The notes: generated from the letters alone by a model not told the origin. Shown: positions 7,187 through 18,936, numbered from the stretch's first letter. The stretch: 64,000 bases of DNA from Rodentibacter genomosp. 1 (GCF_001999285.1 NZ_MLHN01000011.1:1-64000); one strand, 5' to 3'. Program-made: numbers and translations.

Positions 7187-9499
7187 TTACATGGACTCCG
7201 TGAAAGTACGGGTAATCACATCTTGTTGCTGCTCTTTAGTTAAAGAGTTAAAACGCACGGCATAACCCGATACACGAATCGTTAATTGTGGATACTTATC
7301 CGGATTTTCCATAGCATCTAACAACATTTCACGGTTCAACACGTTGACGTTTAAGTGTTGACCACCTTCAATGGTTGCTTCGTGATGGAAGTAGCCATCC
7401 ATTAAGCCGGCAAGGTTACGACGTTGTGCTTCAGCATCTTTACCTAATGCGTTTGGTACGATTGAGAACGTATAAGAAATACCATCTTTCGCATAAGCAA
7501 ACGGAAGTTTAGCCACGGAAGTTAATGAAGCTACCGCACCTTTTTGGTCACGGCCGTGCATTGGGTTTGCACCCGGTCCAAACGGTGCACCGGCACGACG
7601 ACCATCCGGTGTATTCCCTGTTTTCTTACCATATACTACGTTAGATGTAATCGTTAGTACTGATTGAGTAGGTACAGCATTGCGATAAGTTTTGAGTTTT
7701 TGAATTTTCTTCATAAAACGTTCAACTAGATCACAGGCAATATCGTCTACACGATTGTCATTATTACCATATTGTGGGTATTCACCTTCGATTTCAAAGT
7801 CGATGGCAACATTAGACGCAACCACATTGCCTTCTTTATCTTTAATGTCACCACGAATTGGTTTCACTTTCGCATACTTGATGGCTGAAAGTGAGTCTGC
7901 CGCCACAGAAAGACCTGCAATACCACACGCCATTGTGCGGTACACATCACGATCATGTAATGCCATTAGTGCCGCTTCATATGAATATTTATCATGCATA
8001 TAGTGGATAATGTTTAGCGCAGTAACATACTGTTTTGCTAACCAGTCCATAAAGCTATCCATACGAGTCATTACGGTATCAAAATCTAATACTTCATCTG
8101 TAATTGGTGCAGTTTTAGGACCAACTTGCATACCTAATTTTTCATCAATACCGCCATTGATTGCATATAACAAGGTTTTTGCTAAGTTCGCACGGGCACC
8201 AAAGAATTGCATTTGTTTACCAACCACCATCGGTGATACGCAACATGCAATAGCATAGTCATCATTGTTGAAATCCGGACGCATTAAATCGTCATTTTCA
8301 TATTGAACTGATGATGTATCAATGGATACTTTGGCACAATAACGCTTAAAGTTTTCCGGTAACTGTTCAGACCATAAGATCGTTAAGTTTGGCTCCGGAG
8401 AAGTGCCCATATTATAAAGAGTATGTAAAATACGGAAGGTATTTTTGGTGACTAATGTACGACCGTCAATTCCCATTCCCGCAATGGTCTCCGTTGCCCA
8501 CATTGGGTCACCTGAGAATAATTGATCATATTCAGGTGTACGTAAGAAACGAACCATACGTAATTTCATCACTAAGTGATCGACTAATTCTTGTGCTTCT
8601 ACTTCGGTGATTTTACCTGCTTTTAGATCACGCTCGATATAAATATCAATGAAAGTCGCAGTACGACCAAATGACATTGCCGCACCATTTTGTGATTTGA
8701 TCGCAGCTAAATAAGCGAAATACATCCATTGGATCGCTTCTTGTGCATTCGTGGCAGGATTAGAAATATCGTAACCATAACTTGCTGCCATTTGTTTCAT
8801 TTGAGCAAGAGCACGGTGCTGTTCCGCAATTTCTTCACGTAAGCGGATCGTGGCTTCAAGATCGACACCGTTCTCAAGATTTTCCTGTAAAGAGGAGAAT
8901 TGAGCGTATTTATCTTTCATTAAGAAATCAACACCATAAAGTGCAACACGGCGATAATCCCCAATGATACGACCACGACCATAAGCATCCGGTAAACCGG
9001 TCAATACACCTGATTTACGGCAACGTAAAATATCCGGTGTATAAACATCAAATACCCCTTGGTTATGGGTTTTACGATATTCAGTAAAGATTTTCTTCAC
9101 TTCAGGATCAAGCTCACGGCCATAAACTTTACATGAACCTTCCACCATTTTGATACCACCGAATGGCATAATGGCACGTTTTAGAGGAGCATCGGTTTGA
9201 AGACCAACGATTTTTTCTAAATCTTTGTTGATATAACCCGGTGCGTGAGAAGTAATAGTTGATGGCGTGAATTCATCAAAATCTAATGGCGCATGTGTGC
9301 GGTTTTCGATTTTAATTCCTTCCATCACCGATTCCCAAAGTTTAGTGGTTGCCTCAGTCGGTCCTGCTAAGAAAGAATCATCACCCTCATAAGGCGTGTA
9401 GTTTTTTTGAATAAAATCACGCACATTGACATTTTCTTGCCAATCACCGCCGGTGAAGCCGGCCCACGCAACTTTTTGCGATTCATTAAGTTCTGACAT
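7187..9499 (-). CDS. pflB: Formate C-acetyltransferase (pyruvate formate-lyase)
   Basis: Cytosolic glycyl-radical enzyme converting pyruvate and CoA to formate and acetyl-CoA in fermentation. It has 770 residues with the start at ATG 9499: AAGGA lies 7 nt ahead of it, whereas the ATG two codons upstream is too close to that site. The active-site Cys pair is ACCVSPM (about 419-420) and the radical glycine lies in RVSGYAVRF, 25 residues from the C-terminus (about 745). The enzyme is complete with no odd residues. focA is upstream on the same strand, giving the classical focA-pflB order. Confidence 0.98.
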   Translation of the reverse strand: MSELNESQKVAWAGFTGGDWQENVNVRDFIQKNYTPYEGDDSFLAGPTEATTKLWESVMEGIKIENRTHAPLDFDEFTPSTITSHAPGYINKDLEKIVGLQTDAPLKRAIMPFGGIKMVEGSCKVYGRELDPEVKKIFTEYRKTHNQGVFDVYTPDILRCRKSGVLTGLPDAYGRGRIIGDYRRVALYGVDFLMKDKYAQFSSLQENLENGVDLEATIRLREEIAEQHRALAQMKQMAASYGYDISNPATNAQEAIQWMYFAYLAAIKSQNGAAMSFGRTATFIDIYIERDLKAGKITEVEAQELVDHLVMKLRMVRFLRTPEYDQLFSGDPMWATETIAGMGIDGRTLVTKNTFRILHTLYNMGTSPEPNLTILWSEQLPENFKRYCAKVSIDTSSVQYENDDLMRPDFNNDDYAIACCVSPMVVGKQMQFFGARANLAKTLLYAINGGIDEKLGMQVGPKTAPITDEVLDFDTVMTRMDSFMDWLAKQYVTALNIIHYMHDKYSYEAALMALHDRDVYRTMACGIAGLSVAADSLSAIKYAKVKPIRGDIKDKEGNVVASNVAIDFEIEGEYPQYGNNDNRVDDIACDLVERFMKKIQKLKTYRNAVPTQSVLTITSNVVYGKKTGNTPDGRRAGAPFGPGANPMHGRDQKGAVASLTSVAKLPFAYAKDGISYTFSIVPNALGKDAEAQRRNLAGLMDGYFHHEATIEGGQHLNVNVLNREMLLDAMENPDKYPQLTIRVSGYAVRFNSLTKEQQQDVITRTFTESM

Positions 9500-9543
9500 A
9501 GTCATTTCCTTTGTTAATTAATAAAAATAATTTGTTTCAATTG

Positions 9544-10395
9544 TTAGTGGGATTTTGTTAAGTAACGTTGGAATAAACCGATACAAATTGCACCGCCCAC
9601 AATATTCCCCAACGTGACTGGGATTAAATTCTTGACAATAAAATGATAAACATCTAAATCAGCATATCGATTCGCTTCAATACCTAACTGTTGCCAAAAT
9701 TCCGGGCTACTATAATGTGCAGTAATGATTCCCATTGGAATCATAAACATATTCGCAACACAGTGCTCAAAACCGGATGCAACGAATAAACCTATCGGCA
9801 TAATCATAATAAATGCTTTATCTACAACGGTTTTACCAGAATAAGATAACCAAACCGCTAAACACACCATGATGTTACATAAAATGCCTAAATTAAATGC
9901 TTCAAACCAAGTATGGTGAATCTTATGCTGTGCCGTATTAAGGATAGTCAACCCCCATTGCCCATTTGCCGCCATCGTTTGTCCACCAAACCAAATAAGT
10001 GCGACAATTATCAGACCTCCAACAAAATTACCTAAATAGACAGCAATCCAGTTACGAAGCATTTGCCATGTGGTAATCTTTCCTCCAACCCTAGCAATAA
10101 ATGTGAGTGTTGATGAAGTAAAAAGTTCAGATCCTAACAACACTACCATTATCACCCCGATAGAAAACACTAAGCCACCAACTAATTTAGTCATTCCCCA
10201 TGGCGCACCTGCAGATGCCGTTTGTGTCGTGGTATAAAAAACAAATGCTAATGCAATACACGCACCTGCGTTAATACCGGACATAAAAGAAAGAAACGGA
10301 CGCTTCTTCGCTTTATAAACAGCCGCATTTTCTGCGAAATCTGTTGCTTCAACCGGTGTTAATGCTACCGTGGAAGAGTTTTTAACATCCGACAT
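9544..10395 (-). CDS. focA: Formate channel FocA
   Basis: Inner-membrane formate/nitrite transporter family channel, 283 residues, which forms pentamers and moves the formate made by PflB. Family marks include GINAGACIALAFVFY near residue 40, LGSELFTSS near 84 and the NLGILCNIMVCLAVW stretch holding the helix-5 region. It starts at ATG 10395 behind AGGAG and lies 44 bp upstream of pflB, so the two are co-transcribed. Confidence 0.95.
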   Translation of the reverse strand: MSDVKNSSTVALTPVEATDFAENAAVYKAKKRPFLSFMSGINAGACIALAFVFYTTTQTASAGAPWGMTKLVGGLVFSIGVIMVVLLGSELFTSSTLTFIARVGGKITTWQMLRNWIAVYLGNFVGGLIIVALIWFGGQTMAANGQWGLTILNTAQHKIHHTWFEAFNLGILCNIMVCLAVWLSYSGKTVVDKAFIMIMPIGLFVASGFEHCVANMFMIPMGIITAHYSSPEFWQQLGIEANRYADLDVYHFIVKNLIPVTLGNIVGGAICIGLFQRYLTKSH

Positions 10396-10499
10396 AAAAC
10401 TCCTAAATATGATAATTCTTTTTTAGTACTACAATTGTGGGTATTCTACTCTCTTAGGTATGCTTTGCAAGATACTCCCCATAGCTATTTAAACAAAAT

Positions 10500-10513
10500 T
10501 TGATATTTTGCAA
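10500..10513. promoter_or_regulatory. Possible FNR box upstream of focA
   Basis: TTGAT-N4-TGCAA: the left half is a perfect FNR half site, the right half matches 3 of 5. It lies about 105 bp upstream of the focA start. Anaerobic activation of focA-pfl by FNR is established in related bacteria, but this site is weak on its own. Confidence 0.3.
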
Positions 10514-10541
10514 GTTTTGTTAAGTTTTTCTAATTTTGATA

Positions 10542-10570
10542 ACAAAAAAGGCTTGGAAAACCCAAGCCTT
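10542..10570 (-). terminator. Rho-independent terminator of the rpsP-rplS operon
   Basis: Nine-base-pair stem AAGGCTTGG / CCAAGCCTT with a 5-nt loop. On the minus strand it is followed by TTTTTTGTT. It starts 22 bp after the rplS stop. Confidence 0.85.
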
Positions 10571-10592
10571 ATATACATCTCTCTTTGCGAAA

Positions 10593-11072
<480 letters not shown>

Positions 11073-11097
11073 TTAACTAAACTATTTTTGCAAAACT

Positions 11098-11835
11098 CTA
11101 CTGTTGTTCCGCTTTCACTTCTTTCAACAGCTTACATTGTTCGTCAGTCAGAGCTAGGCCTTCCAATAGCTCAGGGCGACGGAGCCACGTTCTCTCAAGC
11201 GATTGTTTTAACCGCCATTTGCGAATTTCTTCGTGATTCCCTGACATCAGCACAGGTGGTACAGTTAAGCCTTCTAAAACTTCCGGTCTAGTGTAATGTG
11301 GACAATCTAATAAACCGCCTACAAAAGAATCTTCTTCTGCGGAAGCTTGTTTGCCTAATACACCGGGAATAAACCGCGCAACGGCATCAATTAATGTCAT
11401 TGCCGGCAATTCACCTCCGGTTAAAACGTAATCACCGATTGACCATTCTTCATCAATTTGAGTTTGAATCAATCGTTCATCAATCCCTTCATACCGCCCA
11501 CACACTAAAACCAATTTTTGATTCTGTGCCAGCTCTACGACACCGGATTGATCGAGTTTACGTCCTTGCGGTGAAAGATAAATCACCTTTGCACCTTCTC
11601 CTACAACCGCTTTTGCTGCGTGAATGGCATCCCGTAAAGGCTGCACCATCATTAGCATCCCCGGCCCACCACCATAAGGGCGATCATCGACCGTTTTATG
11701 CTTATCTCGTGTAAAATCACGAGGATTCCAACATTGCACTTGCAAGAGATTTTGTTTTACGGCTCTACCGGTTACCCCAAATTCCGTAATTGCTTTAAAC
11801 ATTTCGGGGAATAAAGTAATTATTCCGATCTGCAT
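11098..11835 (-). CDS. trmD: tRNA (guanine-37-N1)-methyltransferase
   Basis: Methylates G37 of tRNAs reading CNN and related codons, preventing +1 frameshifts. The protein has 245 residues and a trefoil-knot SPOUT fold. Diagnostic segments are [20 protein letters not shown] at the N-terminus, [12 protein letters not shown] near 52, [14 protein letters not shown] near 110 and [15 protein letters not shown] near 131 (SAM site). It is third in the rpsP operon, with 55 bp to rimM. Confidence 0.98.
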   Translation of the reverse strand: MQIGIITLFPEMFKAITEFGVTGRAVKQNLLQVQCWNPRDFTRDKHKTVDDRPYGGGPGMLMMVQPLRDAIHAAKAVVGEGAKVIYLSPQGRKLDQSGVVELAQNQKLVLVCGRYEGIDERLIQTQIDEEWSIGDYVLTGGELPAMTLIDAVARFIPGVLGKQASAEEDSFVGGLLDCPHYTRPEVLEGLTVPPVLMSGNHEEIRKWRLKQSLERTWLRRPELLEGLALTDEQCKLLKEVKAEQQ

Positions 11836-11890
11836 AATTCAGCCTTACTTTGTTTAAAACCGACGACATTACGTTCGAGCATACCTGAGA

Positions 11891-12418
11891 TTAGAAACCA
11901 GCGTCCCAATCCACTTCAATGGTTTTTGTGGTGAGATCGACTCTTTTAACTACTTGTTCATACAAAAACGGAATTAACCGCTCTTGTTTTCCAAAAGCAT
12001 CTTTGCTACCAGCTTTGACGACCAACACATCATTTGAACCGGTTTCCATCATTTCAGTGACTGTTCCCATCGTATAGCCTTGAAGATTGACCACTGAGCA
12101 ACCGATTAAATCATGCCAGTAATAATCGCCTTCTTCCAATTCAGGAAATACGGAAAGATCCACACCAATCTCAACATTTGCTAAAACTTGGGCTGCTTCA
12201 CGATCATCCGTACCTTTTAGCTTTACAATCAGCTCGTGATTATGATGACGCCAATTTTCAAGTTCTATTGGTTGCCATTCACCTTTGATTTTTAAAAACC
12301 AAGGTTGATAATCAAAAATGCTTTCAGCATATTCGGTTGATGAATAAATACGTAACCACCCACGGATACCATAGGTTGAGCCTAATTTGCCCACAACTTC
12401 AATACGTTGTTGTTCCAT
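11891..12418 (-). CDS. rimM: Ribosome maturation factor RimM
   Basis: 30S assembly factor that binds S19 and helps mature the head of the small subunit. It has 175 residues from ATG 12418 ([13 protein letters not shown]). AGGTG lies 6 nt ahead; the upstream GTG at 12427 overlaps that ribosome site and is unlikely. It contains the N-terminal RimM domain ([14 protein letters not shown]) and the PRC-barrel with YYWHDLIGC and the closing IPFLYEQVV. Second in the rpsP operon. Confidence 0.97.
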   Translation of the reverse strand: MEQQRIEVVGKLGSTYGIRGWLRIYSSTEYAESIFDYQPWFLKIKGEWQPIELENWRHHNHELIVKLKGTDDREAAQVLANVEIGVDLSVFPELEEGDYYWHDLIGCSVVNLQGYTMGTVTEMMETGSNDVLVVKAGSKDAFGKQERLIPFLYEQVVKRVDLTTKTIEVDWDAGF

Positions 12419-12448
12419 ATTCTTCACCTATCTCTACTCAAAAGCGAA

Positions 12449-12697
12449 TTAAGCGGCTTTTTGAGCTTCTTTTACCAAACACGCAACGCGATCAGATAAT
12501 GACGCACCTTGACCTACCCAGTGATTTACACGGTCTAAGTCAATGCGAAGACGTTCAGCATTACCTTGTGCAATCGGATTGAAGAAACCTACACGCTCAA
12601 TGAAACGACCGTCACGTGGTGAACGGCTGTCAGCGACAACGATTTGATAAAAAGGGCGTTTTTTAGCTCCGCCACGAGATAAACGAATGGTTACCAT
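12449..12697 (-). CDS. rpsP: 30S ribosomal protein S16
   Basis: Small-subunit ribosomal protein of 82 residues, normal length, beginning [20 protein letters not shown] and carrying the [16 protein letters not shown] segment. It is the first gene of the rpsP-rimM-trmD-rplS operon, so the operon promoter must lie in the AT-rich 170 bp upstream (12698-12870). Confidence 0.98.
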   Translation of the reverse strand: MVTIRLSRGGAKKRPFYQIVVADSRSPRDGRFIERVGFFNPIAQGNAERLRIDLDRVNHWVGQGASLSDRVACLVKEAQKAA

Positions 12698-12870
12698 AAC
12701 CTTCCTCTAATTATTTGATTACTAAAAGAATATTTCTAAGCTCGAAAGTCACTTAAAAATATAGCTTACTTTTTTCTCTGTATATATAGACAAAAAGCCC
12801 GAAGATTTTACACTTTTTGAACAAAAAGGCAAGCTAAAACAGCGTTAGGAAAAAAGGAAATTTTACAGAC

Positions 12871-12907
12871 AAATTGACCGCACTTTAATGAAAAGTGCGG
12901 TCAATTT
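12871..12907. terminator. Inverted uptake-signal pair acting as terminator
   Basis: Two USS cores in inverted orientation make a 16-bp perfect stem (AAATTGACCGCACTTT and its complement) with a 5-nt loop, 25 bp after the gdhA stop. Flanks are T-rich on the minus strand. Paired uptake signals used as terminators are well known in Pasteurellaceae. Confidence 0.85.
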
Positions 12908-12931
12908 ATTCAATGTTTTTAAAAATAGAAA

Positions 12932-14281
12932 TTAATAAACGCCTTGTGCCAACATCGCATCAGCTACTTTCACGAAACCGGCTACATTTGCCCCTACCAC
13001 ATAATTGATGTTCTCTTGACCTTCTACCGTGCCATATTTTTTACAGTTTGCGTGAATATCCAACATAATGCGATGCAATTTTGCATCCACTTCTTCCGCT
13101 GTCCAATATAGGCGTTGTGAGCTTTGTGCCATTTCTAAACCTGAAGTCGCTACCCCACCTGCATTCGCCGCTTTACCCGGGCCGAATAATACACCGGCTT
13201 CTAAAAACGCATCGGTTGCTTCAATAGAAGTTGGCATATTCGCCCCCTCTGCGACTAATTTAACGCCATTTGCAATCAAGGCTTTTGCATCATCGATCTC
13301 AAGTTCGTTTTGAGTAGCACAAGGAAGAGCAATATCCACTTTCACTTCCCAAGGGCGTTTACCTTCTACATATTGCAAACCAAACAGTGCCGCATAATCT
13401 TTTACGCGACCACGTTTAACGTTTTTAATGTCCAAAAGTGCGGCTAATTTTTCAGATGTAAAACCTTCAGGATCGTAAACATAGCCAGAAGAATCGGAAC
13501 AAGTAACGACCTTAGCACCTAAAGCAAGGGCTTTTTCGATAGCATACTGCGCCACATTTCCTGAGCCTGAAACAGAAACCACTTTACCTGCGAAACTATC
13601 CCCTTTTTCGGCTAACATCGCTTGTGCAAAGTAAACCAATCCGTAACCTGTCGCTTCCGGGCGAATTAAACTCCCTCCGAAAGATAAGCCACGACCGGTG
13701 AAAACACAGGCGGCTTGATTTGATAATTTTTTCATATAACCGGCAAGGTAACCCACTTCACGACCGCCCACACCGATATCACCGGCAGGTACATCCGTAT
13801 CCGCCCCGATATGACGATATAATTCCGCCATTAATGCCTGACAGAAACGCATCACTTCTGCATCAGATTTCCCTTTAGGATCAAAATCCGATCCGCCTTT
13901 GCCTCCCCCCATCGGTAAGGTAGTTAGCGCATTTTTGAAAATTTGTTCGAAGCCTAAAAATTTTAAGATTGAAAGGTTCACAGACGGGTGAAAACGCATC
14001 CCCCCTTTGTAAGGCCCAATCGCACTATTAAATTGTACACGGAATGCGCGGTTCACTTGGACTTGCCCCTTGTCATCCACCCAAGCTACACGGAATTGAA
14101 ATGCACGCTCCGGTTCGACTAAACGTTCTAATAAAGCTTCAGAACGATATTTTGGATTGGCTTCCAAAAACGGCCAAATAGAAGTGAAAACTTCACGAAC
14201 CGCTTGTAAAAATTCAGGTTGATGACCATCACGCTGTGCGACTTTTGCTAAAAACTCGTCTAAAGATGAGACTGCTGACAT
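12932..14281 (-). CDS. gdhA: NADP-specific glutamate dehydrogenase
   Basis: Cytosolic hexameric enzyme that aminates 2-oxoglutarate with ammonia and NADPH. It has 449 residues. Conserved sites are GGMRFHPSVN, the catalytic-lysine segment PMGGGKGGSDFDPKGKSD near 125-142, DVPAGDIGVG, and the nucleotide fold VSGSGNVAQYAIEKA near 240. It is monocistronic, with a terminator on each side. A PurR-like operator lies about 50 bp upstream of the start and a CRP-like site further up. Confidence 0.97.
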   Translation of the reverse strand: MSAVSSLDEFLAKVAQRDGHQPEFLQAVREVFTSIWPFLEANPKYRSEALLERLVEPERAFQFRVAWVDDKGQVQVNRAFRVQFNSAIGPYKGGMRFHPSVNLSILKFLGFEQIFKNALTTLPMGGGKGGSDFDPKGKSDAEVMRFCQALMAELYRHIGADTDVPAGDIGVGGREVGYLAGYMKKLSNQAACVFTGRGLSFGGSLIRPEATGYGLVYFAQAMLAEKGDSFAGKVVSVSGSGNVAQYAIEKALALGAKVVTCSDSSGYVYDPEGFTSEKLAALLDIKNVKRGRVKDYAALFGLQYVEGKRPWEVKVDIALPCATQNELEIDDAKALIANGVKLVAEGANMPTSIEATDAFLEAGVLFGPGKAANAGGVATSGLEMAQSSQRLYWTAEEVDAKLHRIMLDIHANCKKYGTVEGQENINYVVGANVAGFVKVADAMLAQGVY

Positions 14282-14328
14282 ACTGTGTTTCCTTCTTAAT
14301 TTTGATGTTTATGTGTTTGTTTTATTAT

Positions 14329-14350
14329 GAGCAACCGTTTGCTAACGGTT
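14329..14350. promoter_or_regulatory. PurR-like operator / inverted repeat upstream of gdhA
   Basis: 14329-14344 matches the PurR consensus ANGCAANCGNTTNCNT at all fixed positions except the outermost two. It overlaps a perfect inverted repeat AACCGT-N6-ACGGTT (14333-14350). The site is about 48 bp upstream of the gdhA ATG, a normal operator distance. Regulation by PurR is inferred; another LacI-family repressor could use it. Confidence 0.4.
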
Positions 14351-14420
14351 GGCACACAATATGCAATGACTCGTTTAATATTGCAATGATTTTTTTAAGG
14401 AAAAAATGAATAAAAAACAA

Positions 14421-14453
14421 AAATCGAGAAAATATTTAACATTCTCTCGATTT
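14421..14453 (-). terminator. Rho-independent terminator of hemB
   Basis: Stem AAATCGAGAAAAT / ATTCTCTCGATTT (13 bp, one mismatch) with a 7-nt loop. On the minus strand it is followed by a T-rich tail (TTTTTGTTTTTTA). It lies 53 bp after the hemB stop. Confidence 0.8.
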
Positions 14454-14471
14454 TATTAGATAAAATTTAAT

Positions 14472-14493
14472 TTTAGTGATAAAGATCACATTT
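14472..14493. promoter_or_regulatory. CRP-like site between hemB and gdhA
   Basis: AGTGA-N6-TCACA with T-rich flanks matches the CRP palindrome at 9 of 10 core positions and also contains TGAT-N4-ATCA, the FNR core. It is upstream of the hemB terminator and about 200 bp from gdhA, an awkward place for a regulator of gdhA, so it may be a chance match. Confidence 0.3.
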
Positions 14494-14505
14494 TTACATA
14501 AAAAA

Positions 14506-15540
<1,035 letters not shown>

Positions 15541-15563
15541 TTACTGACTATTTATGACGAGAA

Positions 15564-15579
15564 AGGGGGCAATGCCCCC
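15564..15579 (-). terminator. Short GC hairpin between tatC and hemB
   Basis: Stem GGGGGC / GCCCCC with a 3-nt loop just after the tatC stop, followed on the minus strand by TTTCTCG. It may be a weak terminator or attenuator. Confidence 0.45.
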
Positions 15580-15584
15580 ATTTG

Positions 15585-16355
15585 TTATTCTGTTTTTTCT
15601 TCTGAATTTTTAACCGCACTTTCTTCAGTTTCATCTTTTGGTTGATAGAAACGAGCGACAAGCAAACCAAGTTCAAACAATAACCACATTGGCACAGCAA
15701 GTAATGTTTGAGAAAACACATCAGGCGGTGTAAGAATCATCCCGATAAAAAATGCGGCGACAATAATATAAGGGCGTTTTTCTGCAAGGGCTTTTACTGT
15801 CGTGACACCTGTCCAACAAAGTAAAATAATCGCAATCGGTACTTCAAAACATACTCCAAAGGCAAGGAATAAGGCCAAGGCAAAATCAAGGTAGCTACTA
15901 ATGTCCGTTGCAATCGCCACACCTTCCGGGGCGGTTTGCGTGAAGAAACCGAAAACAAAGGGAAACACCACATAATAGGCAAAGGCTACACCACAGTAAA
16001 ATAAAATCGTACTGGAAAATAGTAACGGATAAATCATTCGCTTTTCATGTTGATATAACGCAGGGGCAACAAATGCCCAAATTTGATAAAGCAAATAAGG
16101 TACCGAAATAAACACGGAAACAATTGCCGTCAATTTAATCGGTGTGAAAAAAGGGGTTTGAATATTCGTTGCTATCATCGTTGCCCCTTTCGGCATCACC
16201 TCTGTTAAGGGAGAAGCAACGAAATGATAAATATCATTAGAAAAATACACCAAACCAACAAAGATCACCGTAATACAAATCACACAACGCAATAAGCGGT
16301 TTCTTAATTCGACGAGATGGGTAATAAGGGGTTGAGATTCATCCACGTGATTCAT
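15585..16355 (-). CDS. tatC: Twin-arginine translocase subunit TatC
   Basis: Multi-spanning inner-membrane subunit that recognises twin-arginine signal peptides. It has 256 residues and six hydrophobic segments. Conserved parts are the N-terminal [15 protein letters not shown], the P-rich periplasmic loop, and [11 protein letters not shown] with the key Glu. The C-terminus is charged ([17 protein letters not shown]). Third gene of tatABC, 9 bp after tatB. Confidence 0.97.
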   Translation of the reverse strand: MNHVDESQPLITHLVELRNRLLRCVICITVIFVGLVYFSNDIYHFVASPLTEVMPKGATMIATNIQTPFFTPIKLTAIVSVFISVPYLLYQIWAFVAPALYQHEKRMIYPLLFSSTILFYCGVAFAYYVVFPFVFGFFTQTAPEGVAIATDISSYLDFALALFLAFGVCFEVPIAIILLCWTGVTTVKALAEKRPYIIVAAFFIGMILTPPDVFSQTLLAVPMWLLFELGLLVARFYQPKDETEESAVKNSEEKTE

Positions 16356-16364
16356 AAAAACTCT

Positions 16365-16916
16365 CTATGATTGGGATTTTGGAGCCGGGGCGACATCCAT
16401 TTCATCCGGTGGATAATAATCAGACAAGCGCTCGGTTAATTCAGCTTGTTCATGGGGTTCAAGTGCGGTCAGATCTGAAGGCGTTTTTTCATCGGTTTCT
16501 ACGCTTTCATTCTTTGTTAACATATCGCTTGAAACCGTATTTTCGTCCGGCTTAATATTTTCAGCCGCACTTTTAAGCTCTTTGATCTGTTCTTCCACCG
16601 TTGTCCCCGCTGCTGCGGCTTTTGATTCTAACTCGGCGCGCATTTTATCTGCCTGCGCCTTTAACTCTTCAACAGTTTTGCTTAGCTCAGGGGAAAGGGT
16701 TTGCAAATTCAGGGATTCCGCTTTCTTAATGCTATCCTGTAATTCTTGTAATTTCAGTTCTTGTTTTAATTCATTTTGAACATTGGCGGCTAACCCACGA
16801 ATGGTCTTCACCCAACCCATCACGGTTCTGATTGCGACCGGCAAACGTTTAGGACCTAGCACCACTAAGCCTACAATCATTAATAAAACAAGTTCGGAAA
16901 AACCAATATCAAACAC
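16365..16916 (-). CDS. tatB: Twin-arginine translocase subunit TatB
   Basis: Single-span membrane protein that joins TatC in the receptor complex. It has 183 residues: the N-terminal helix [20 protein letters not shown] with the conserved Glu at residue 8, hinge GPKRLP, then a long amphipathic and charged region. The C-terminus is acidic and Pro/Ala-rich and probably unstructured. It lies 3 bp after tatA. Confidence 0.95.
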   Translation of the reverse strand: MFDIGFSELVLLMIVGLVVLGPKRLPVAIRTVMGWVKTIRGLAANVQNELKQELKLQELQDSIKKAESLNLQTLSPELSKTVEELKAQADKMRAELESKAAAAGTTVEEQIKELKSAAENIKPDENTVSSDMLTKNESVETDEKTPSDLTALEPHEQAELTERLSDYYPPDEMDVAPAPKSQS

Positions 16917-16919
16917 GGG

Positions 16920-17150
16920 TTATGCCTGTTCTTTCTCTTTTGTTGCTTCAGTTTTCGCCGTTTCGCTGTTGTTATCTATGGATTTAAATTCTGCATCTTT
17001 GGCTTTTGGCTCATCATCTTGCATTGCCTTTTTGAAACCTTTTACCGCAGCACCAAGATCAGAACCCGCATTTCTCAATTTTTTCGTACCAAAAACCAAC
17101 AAAATCACCACTAACAAGATAATCATTTGTGCCGGAGATAAACCAAACAT
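16920..17150 (-). CDS. tatA: Twin-arginine translocase subunit TatA
   Basis: Small pore-forming subunit, 76 residues. It begins [21 protein letters not shown], followed by the FGTKKLR hinge and amphipathic helix with the conserved [15 protein letters not shown] segment. The C-terminal tail is charged. First gene of tatABC, with a plausible sigma-70 promoter about 50 bp upstream. Confidence 0.95.
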   Translation of the reverse strand: MFGLSPAQMIILLVVILLVFGTKKLRNAGSDLGAAVKGFKKAMQDDEPKAKDAEFKSIDNNSETAKTEATKEKEQA

Positions 17151-17191
17151 AATAAAACTCCCTTTCTAATAAGAATAAAAAATTTGGGCTG

Positions 17192-17220
17192 AATATACTC
17201 TTTTTGACCTCATTGAACAA
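17192..17220 (-). promoter_or_regulatory. Predicted sigma-70 promoter of tatABC
   Basis: On the minus strand TTGTTC, a 17-bp spacer and TATATT lie 42 bp upstream of the tatA start. Both hexamers match at 4-5 of 6 positions. Confidence 0.5.
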
Positions 17221-17288
17221 TAGCCAAAGCGAATTATTTTCTCACGCAAAATAGCAAGTGCGGTGGATTTTATATAAGAATTTAAAAG

Positions 17289-17316
17289 TTGGAAGAATGA
17301 GAAAAATTGTTATAAT
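17289..17316 (+). promoter_or_regulatory. Predicted sigma-70 promoter of psd
   Basis: TTGGAA, a 16-bp spacer and a perfect TATAAT, 31 bp before the psd ATG. Together with the tat promoter it makes a divergent promoter region. Confidence 0.5.
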
Positions 17317-17346
17317 CAGCGCTCAATTTTATAAGGAAAGATAAAT

Positions 17347-18216
17347 ATGCATTCAATTTCTTATTGGCAACGTTTAAAAGTTGCTTTTCAATATATGATG
17401 CCTCAACTTTATTTAACCCAATTTGCCGGTTGGTTTGCGAAGCAAAAATGGGGCAAAATCACCCATCTCGCTATCAAAGTCTTTGCGAAAAAATACAACA
17501 TTGATATGAGTATTGCGCAAAAAGAGCAATTTAATGAATATGAAAGTTTCAACGAATTTTTTATTCGTCCGTTAAAAGACAACGCTCGCCCAATTAACCA
17601 AAATCTGACCGCACTTTGCCTACCGGCAGACGGCCGTATTAGTGAATGTGGACATATTGATGATGACCGCTTATTACAAGCCAAAGGTCATTTTTTCCGT
17701 TTAGAGGATTTATTGGCAGAGGATAAAGAATTAGTCGAGTCCTTTAAAAATGGCGAGTTTGCCACCACCTATCTTTCACCCAGAGATTATCACCGTGTGC
17801 ATATGCCTTGCGATGGTACACTCCGTAAAATGATTTATGTTCCCGGCGATTTATTTTCGGTCAATCCGTTTTTAGCCCAACACGTGCCGAATTTATTTGC
17901 CCGTAACGAGCGGGTGATTTGTGTGTTTGATACGGAATTTGGCACGATGGTACAAATTTTAGTCGGCGCCACTATCACTGCAAGTATTGGGACAACTTGG
18001 GCGGGAGTAATTAATCCGCCACGTCATAATGAAGTGAAAACTTGGACTTATGAAGGTGAAAGTGCGGTGAAACTCACCAAAGGTCAAGAAATGGGTTGGT
18101 TCCAACTTGGCTCTACCGTAATCAATTTATTCCAAGAAAATCAAGTACGATTGGCAGATCATCTCAGTGTCGGCGAGCCGGTTCGTATGGGTGAAATTTT
18201 GGCATACAAAAAGTAA
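17347..18216 (+). CDS. psd: Phosphatidylserine decarboxylase
   Basis: Membrane-bound enzyme forming phosphatidylethanolamine from phosphatidylserine. It has 289 residues as a proenzyme. Self-cleavage at the LGST motif (WFQLGSTVINLF, about residue 252) gives the alpha chain with its pyruvoyl group. Other marks are NEFFIRPLKDNARP, LPADGRISECG near 95 and SPRDYHRVHMPCDG near 147. It is followed after 20 bp by fklB on the same strand. Confidence 0.97.
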   Translation: MHSISYWQRLKVAFQYMMPQLYLTQFAGWFAKQKWGKITHLAIKVFAKKYNIDMSIAQKEQFNEYESFNEFFIRPLKDNARPINQNLTALCLPADGRISECGHIDDDRLLQAKGHFFRLEDLLAEDKELVESFKNGEFATTYLSPRDYHRVHMPCDGTLRKMIYVPGDLFSVNPFLAQHVPNLFARNERVICVFDTEFGTMVQILVGATITASIGTTWAGVINPPRHNEVKTWTYEGESAVKLTKGQEMGWFQLGSTVINLFQENQVRLADHLSVGEPVRMGEILAYKK

Positions 18217-18236
18217 TTTTAACAAAGGAAAACAGC

Positions 18237-18860
18237 ATGAATTTTGAACAAATTAAACTAGAAAGTCTTTCTGAAAAAGGCAGTTATGGTATCGGTTTAC
18301 AAATCGGCCAACAATTATTAGACAGCCAAATGGAAATTGCCGTTGAAGCAGTCGCAAAAGGGATTTTCGATGCGTTAAATCATAATCAACCTGCATTGGA
18401 TATTAATGAATTAATGCTTTCTGTACAACAACTTCAACAACAAGCGGCACAAGCACAACAGGCTAAATTCAAAGTGATTGAAGAAGAAGGCAAGGGCTTT
18501 TTAGCGGAAAATGCCAAAAAAGCCGGAGTAACCGTAACTGACAGCGGTCTTCAATATGAAATCATCACGGAAGGTACGGGTGCGAAACCGTCAGCCACCG
18601 ATAAAGTGCGTGTTCATTACACAGGCACATTACCAAACGGCACTGTATTTGACAGTTCCGTATCACGTGGTCAGCCTGCGGAATTTCCGGTAAACGGTGT
18701 AATTCGTGGTTGGGTGGAAGCATTACAGATGATGCCTGTGGGTTCTAAATGGAAATTGACTATCCCACACGAGCTAGCCTATGGTGAACGTGGCGCAGGT
18801 GCTTCTATCCCTCCATTCTCTACTCTTGTATTTGAAGTAGAATTATTAGATATTCTTTAG
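18237..18860 (+). CDS. fklB: FKBP-type peptidyl-prolyl isomerase
   Basis: Peptidyl-prolyl cis-trans isomerase of the FklB (FKBP22) type, 207 residues. The N-terminal dimerisation domain (about 1-90, with a glutamine-rich helix QLQQQAAQAQQAK) is followed by an FKBP domain with DKVRVHYTGTLPNGTVFDSS, GVIRGWVEALQMMPVGSKW and IPPFSTLVFEVELL. No signal peptide is seen, so it is probably cytosolic. Probably co-transcribed with psd; a strong terminator follows. Confidence 0.92.
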   Translation: MNFEQIKLESLSEKGSYGIGLQIGQQLLDSQMEIAVEAVAKGIFDALNHNQPALDINELMLSVQQLQQQAAQAQQAKFKVIEEEGKGFLAENAKKAGVTVTDSGLQYEIITEGTGAKPSATDKVRVHYTGTLPNGTVFDSSVSRGQPAEFPVNGVIRGWVEALQMMPVGSKWKLTIPHELAYGERGAGASIPPFSTLVFEVELLDIL

Positions 18861-18900
18861 TCTAGTTAAACTACAACTAATACTTGACATAGTAAACAAC

Positions 18901-18936
18901 ATAGTTGATCGTGAATTTACGATCAACTATTTTTTA
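18901..18936 (+). terminator. Rho-independent terminator of psd-fklB
   Basis: Perfect 12-bp stem ATAGTTGATCGT / ACGATCAACTAT with a 6-nt loop, followed by TTTTTATTT, 40 bp after the fklB stop. The remaining 200 bp to 19138 shows nothing I can identify. Confidence 0.9.
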
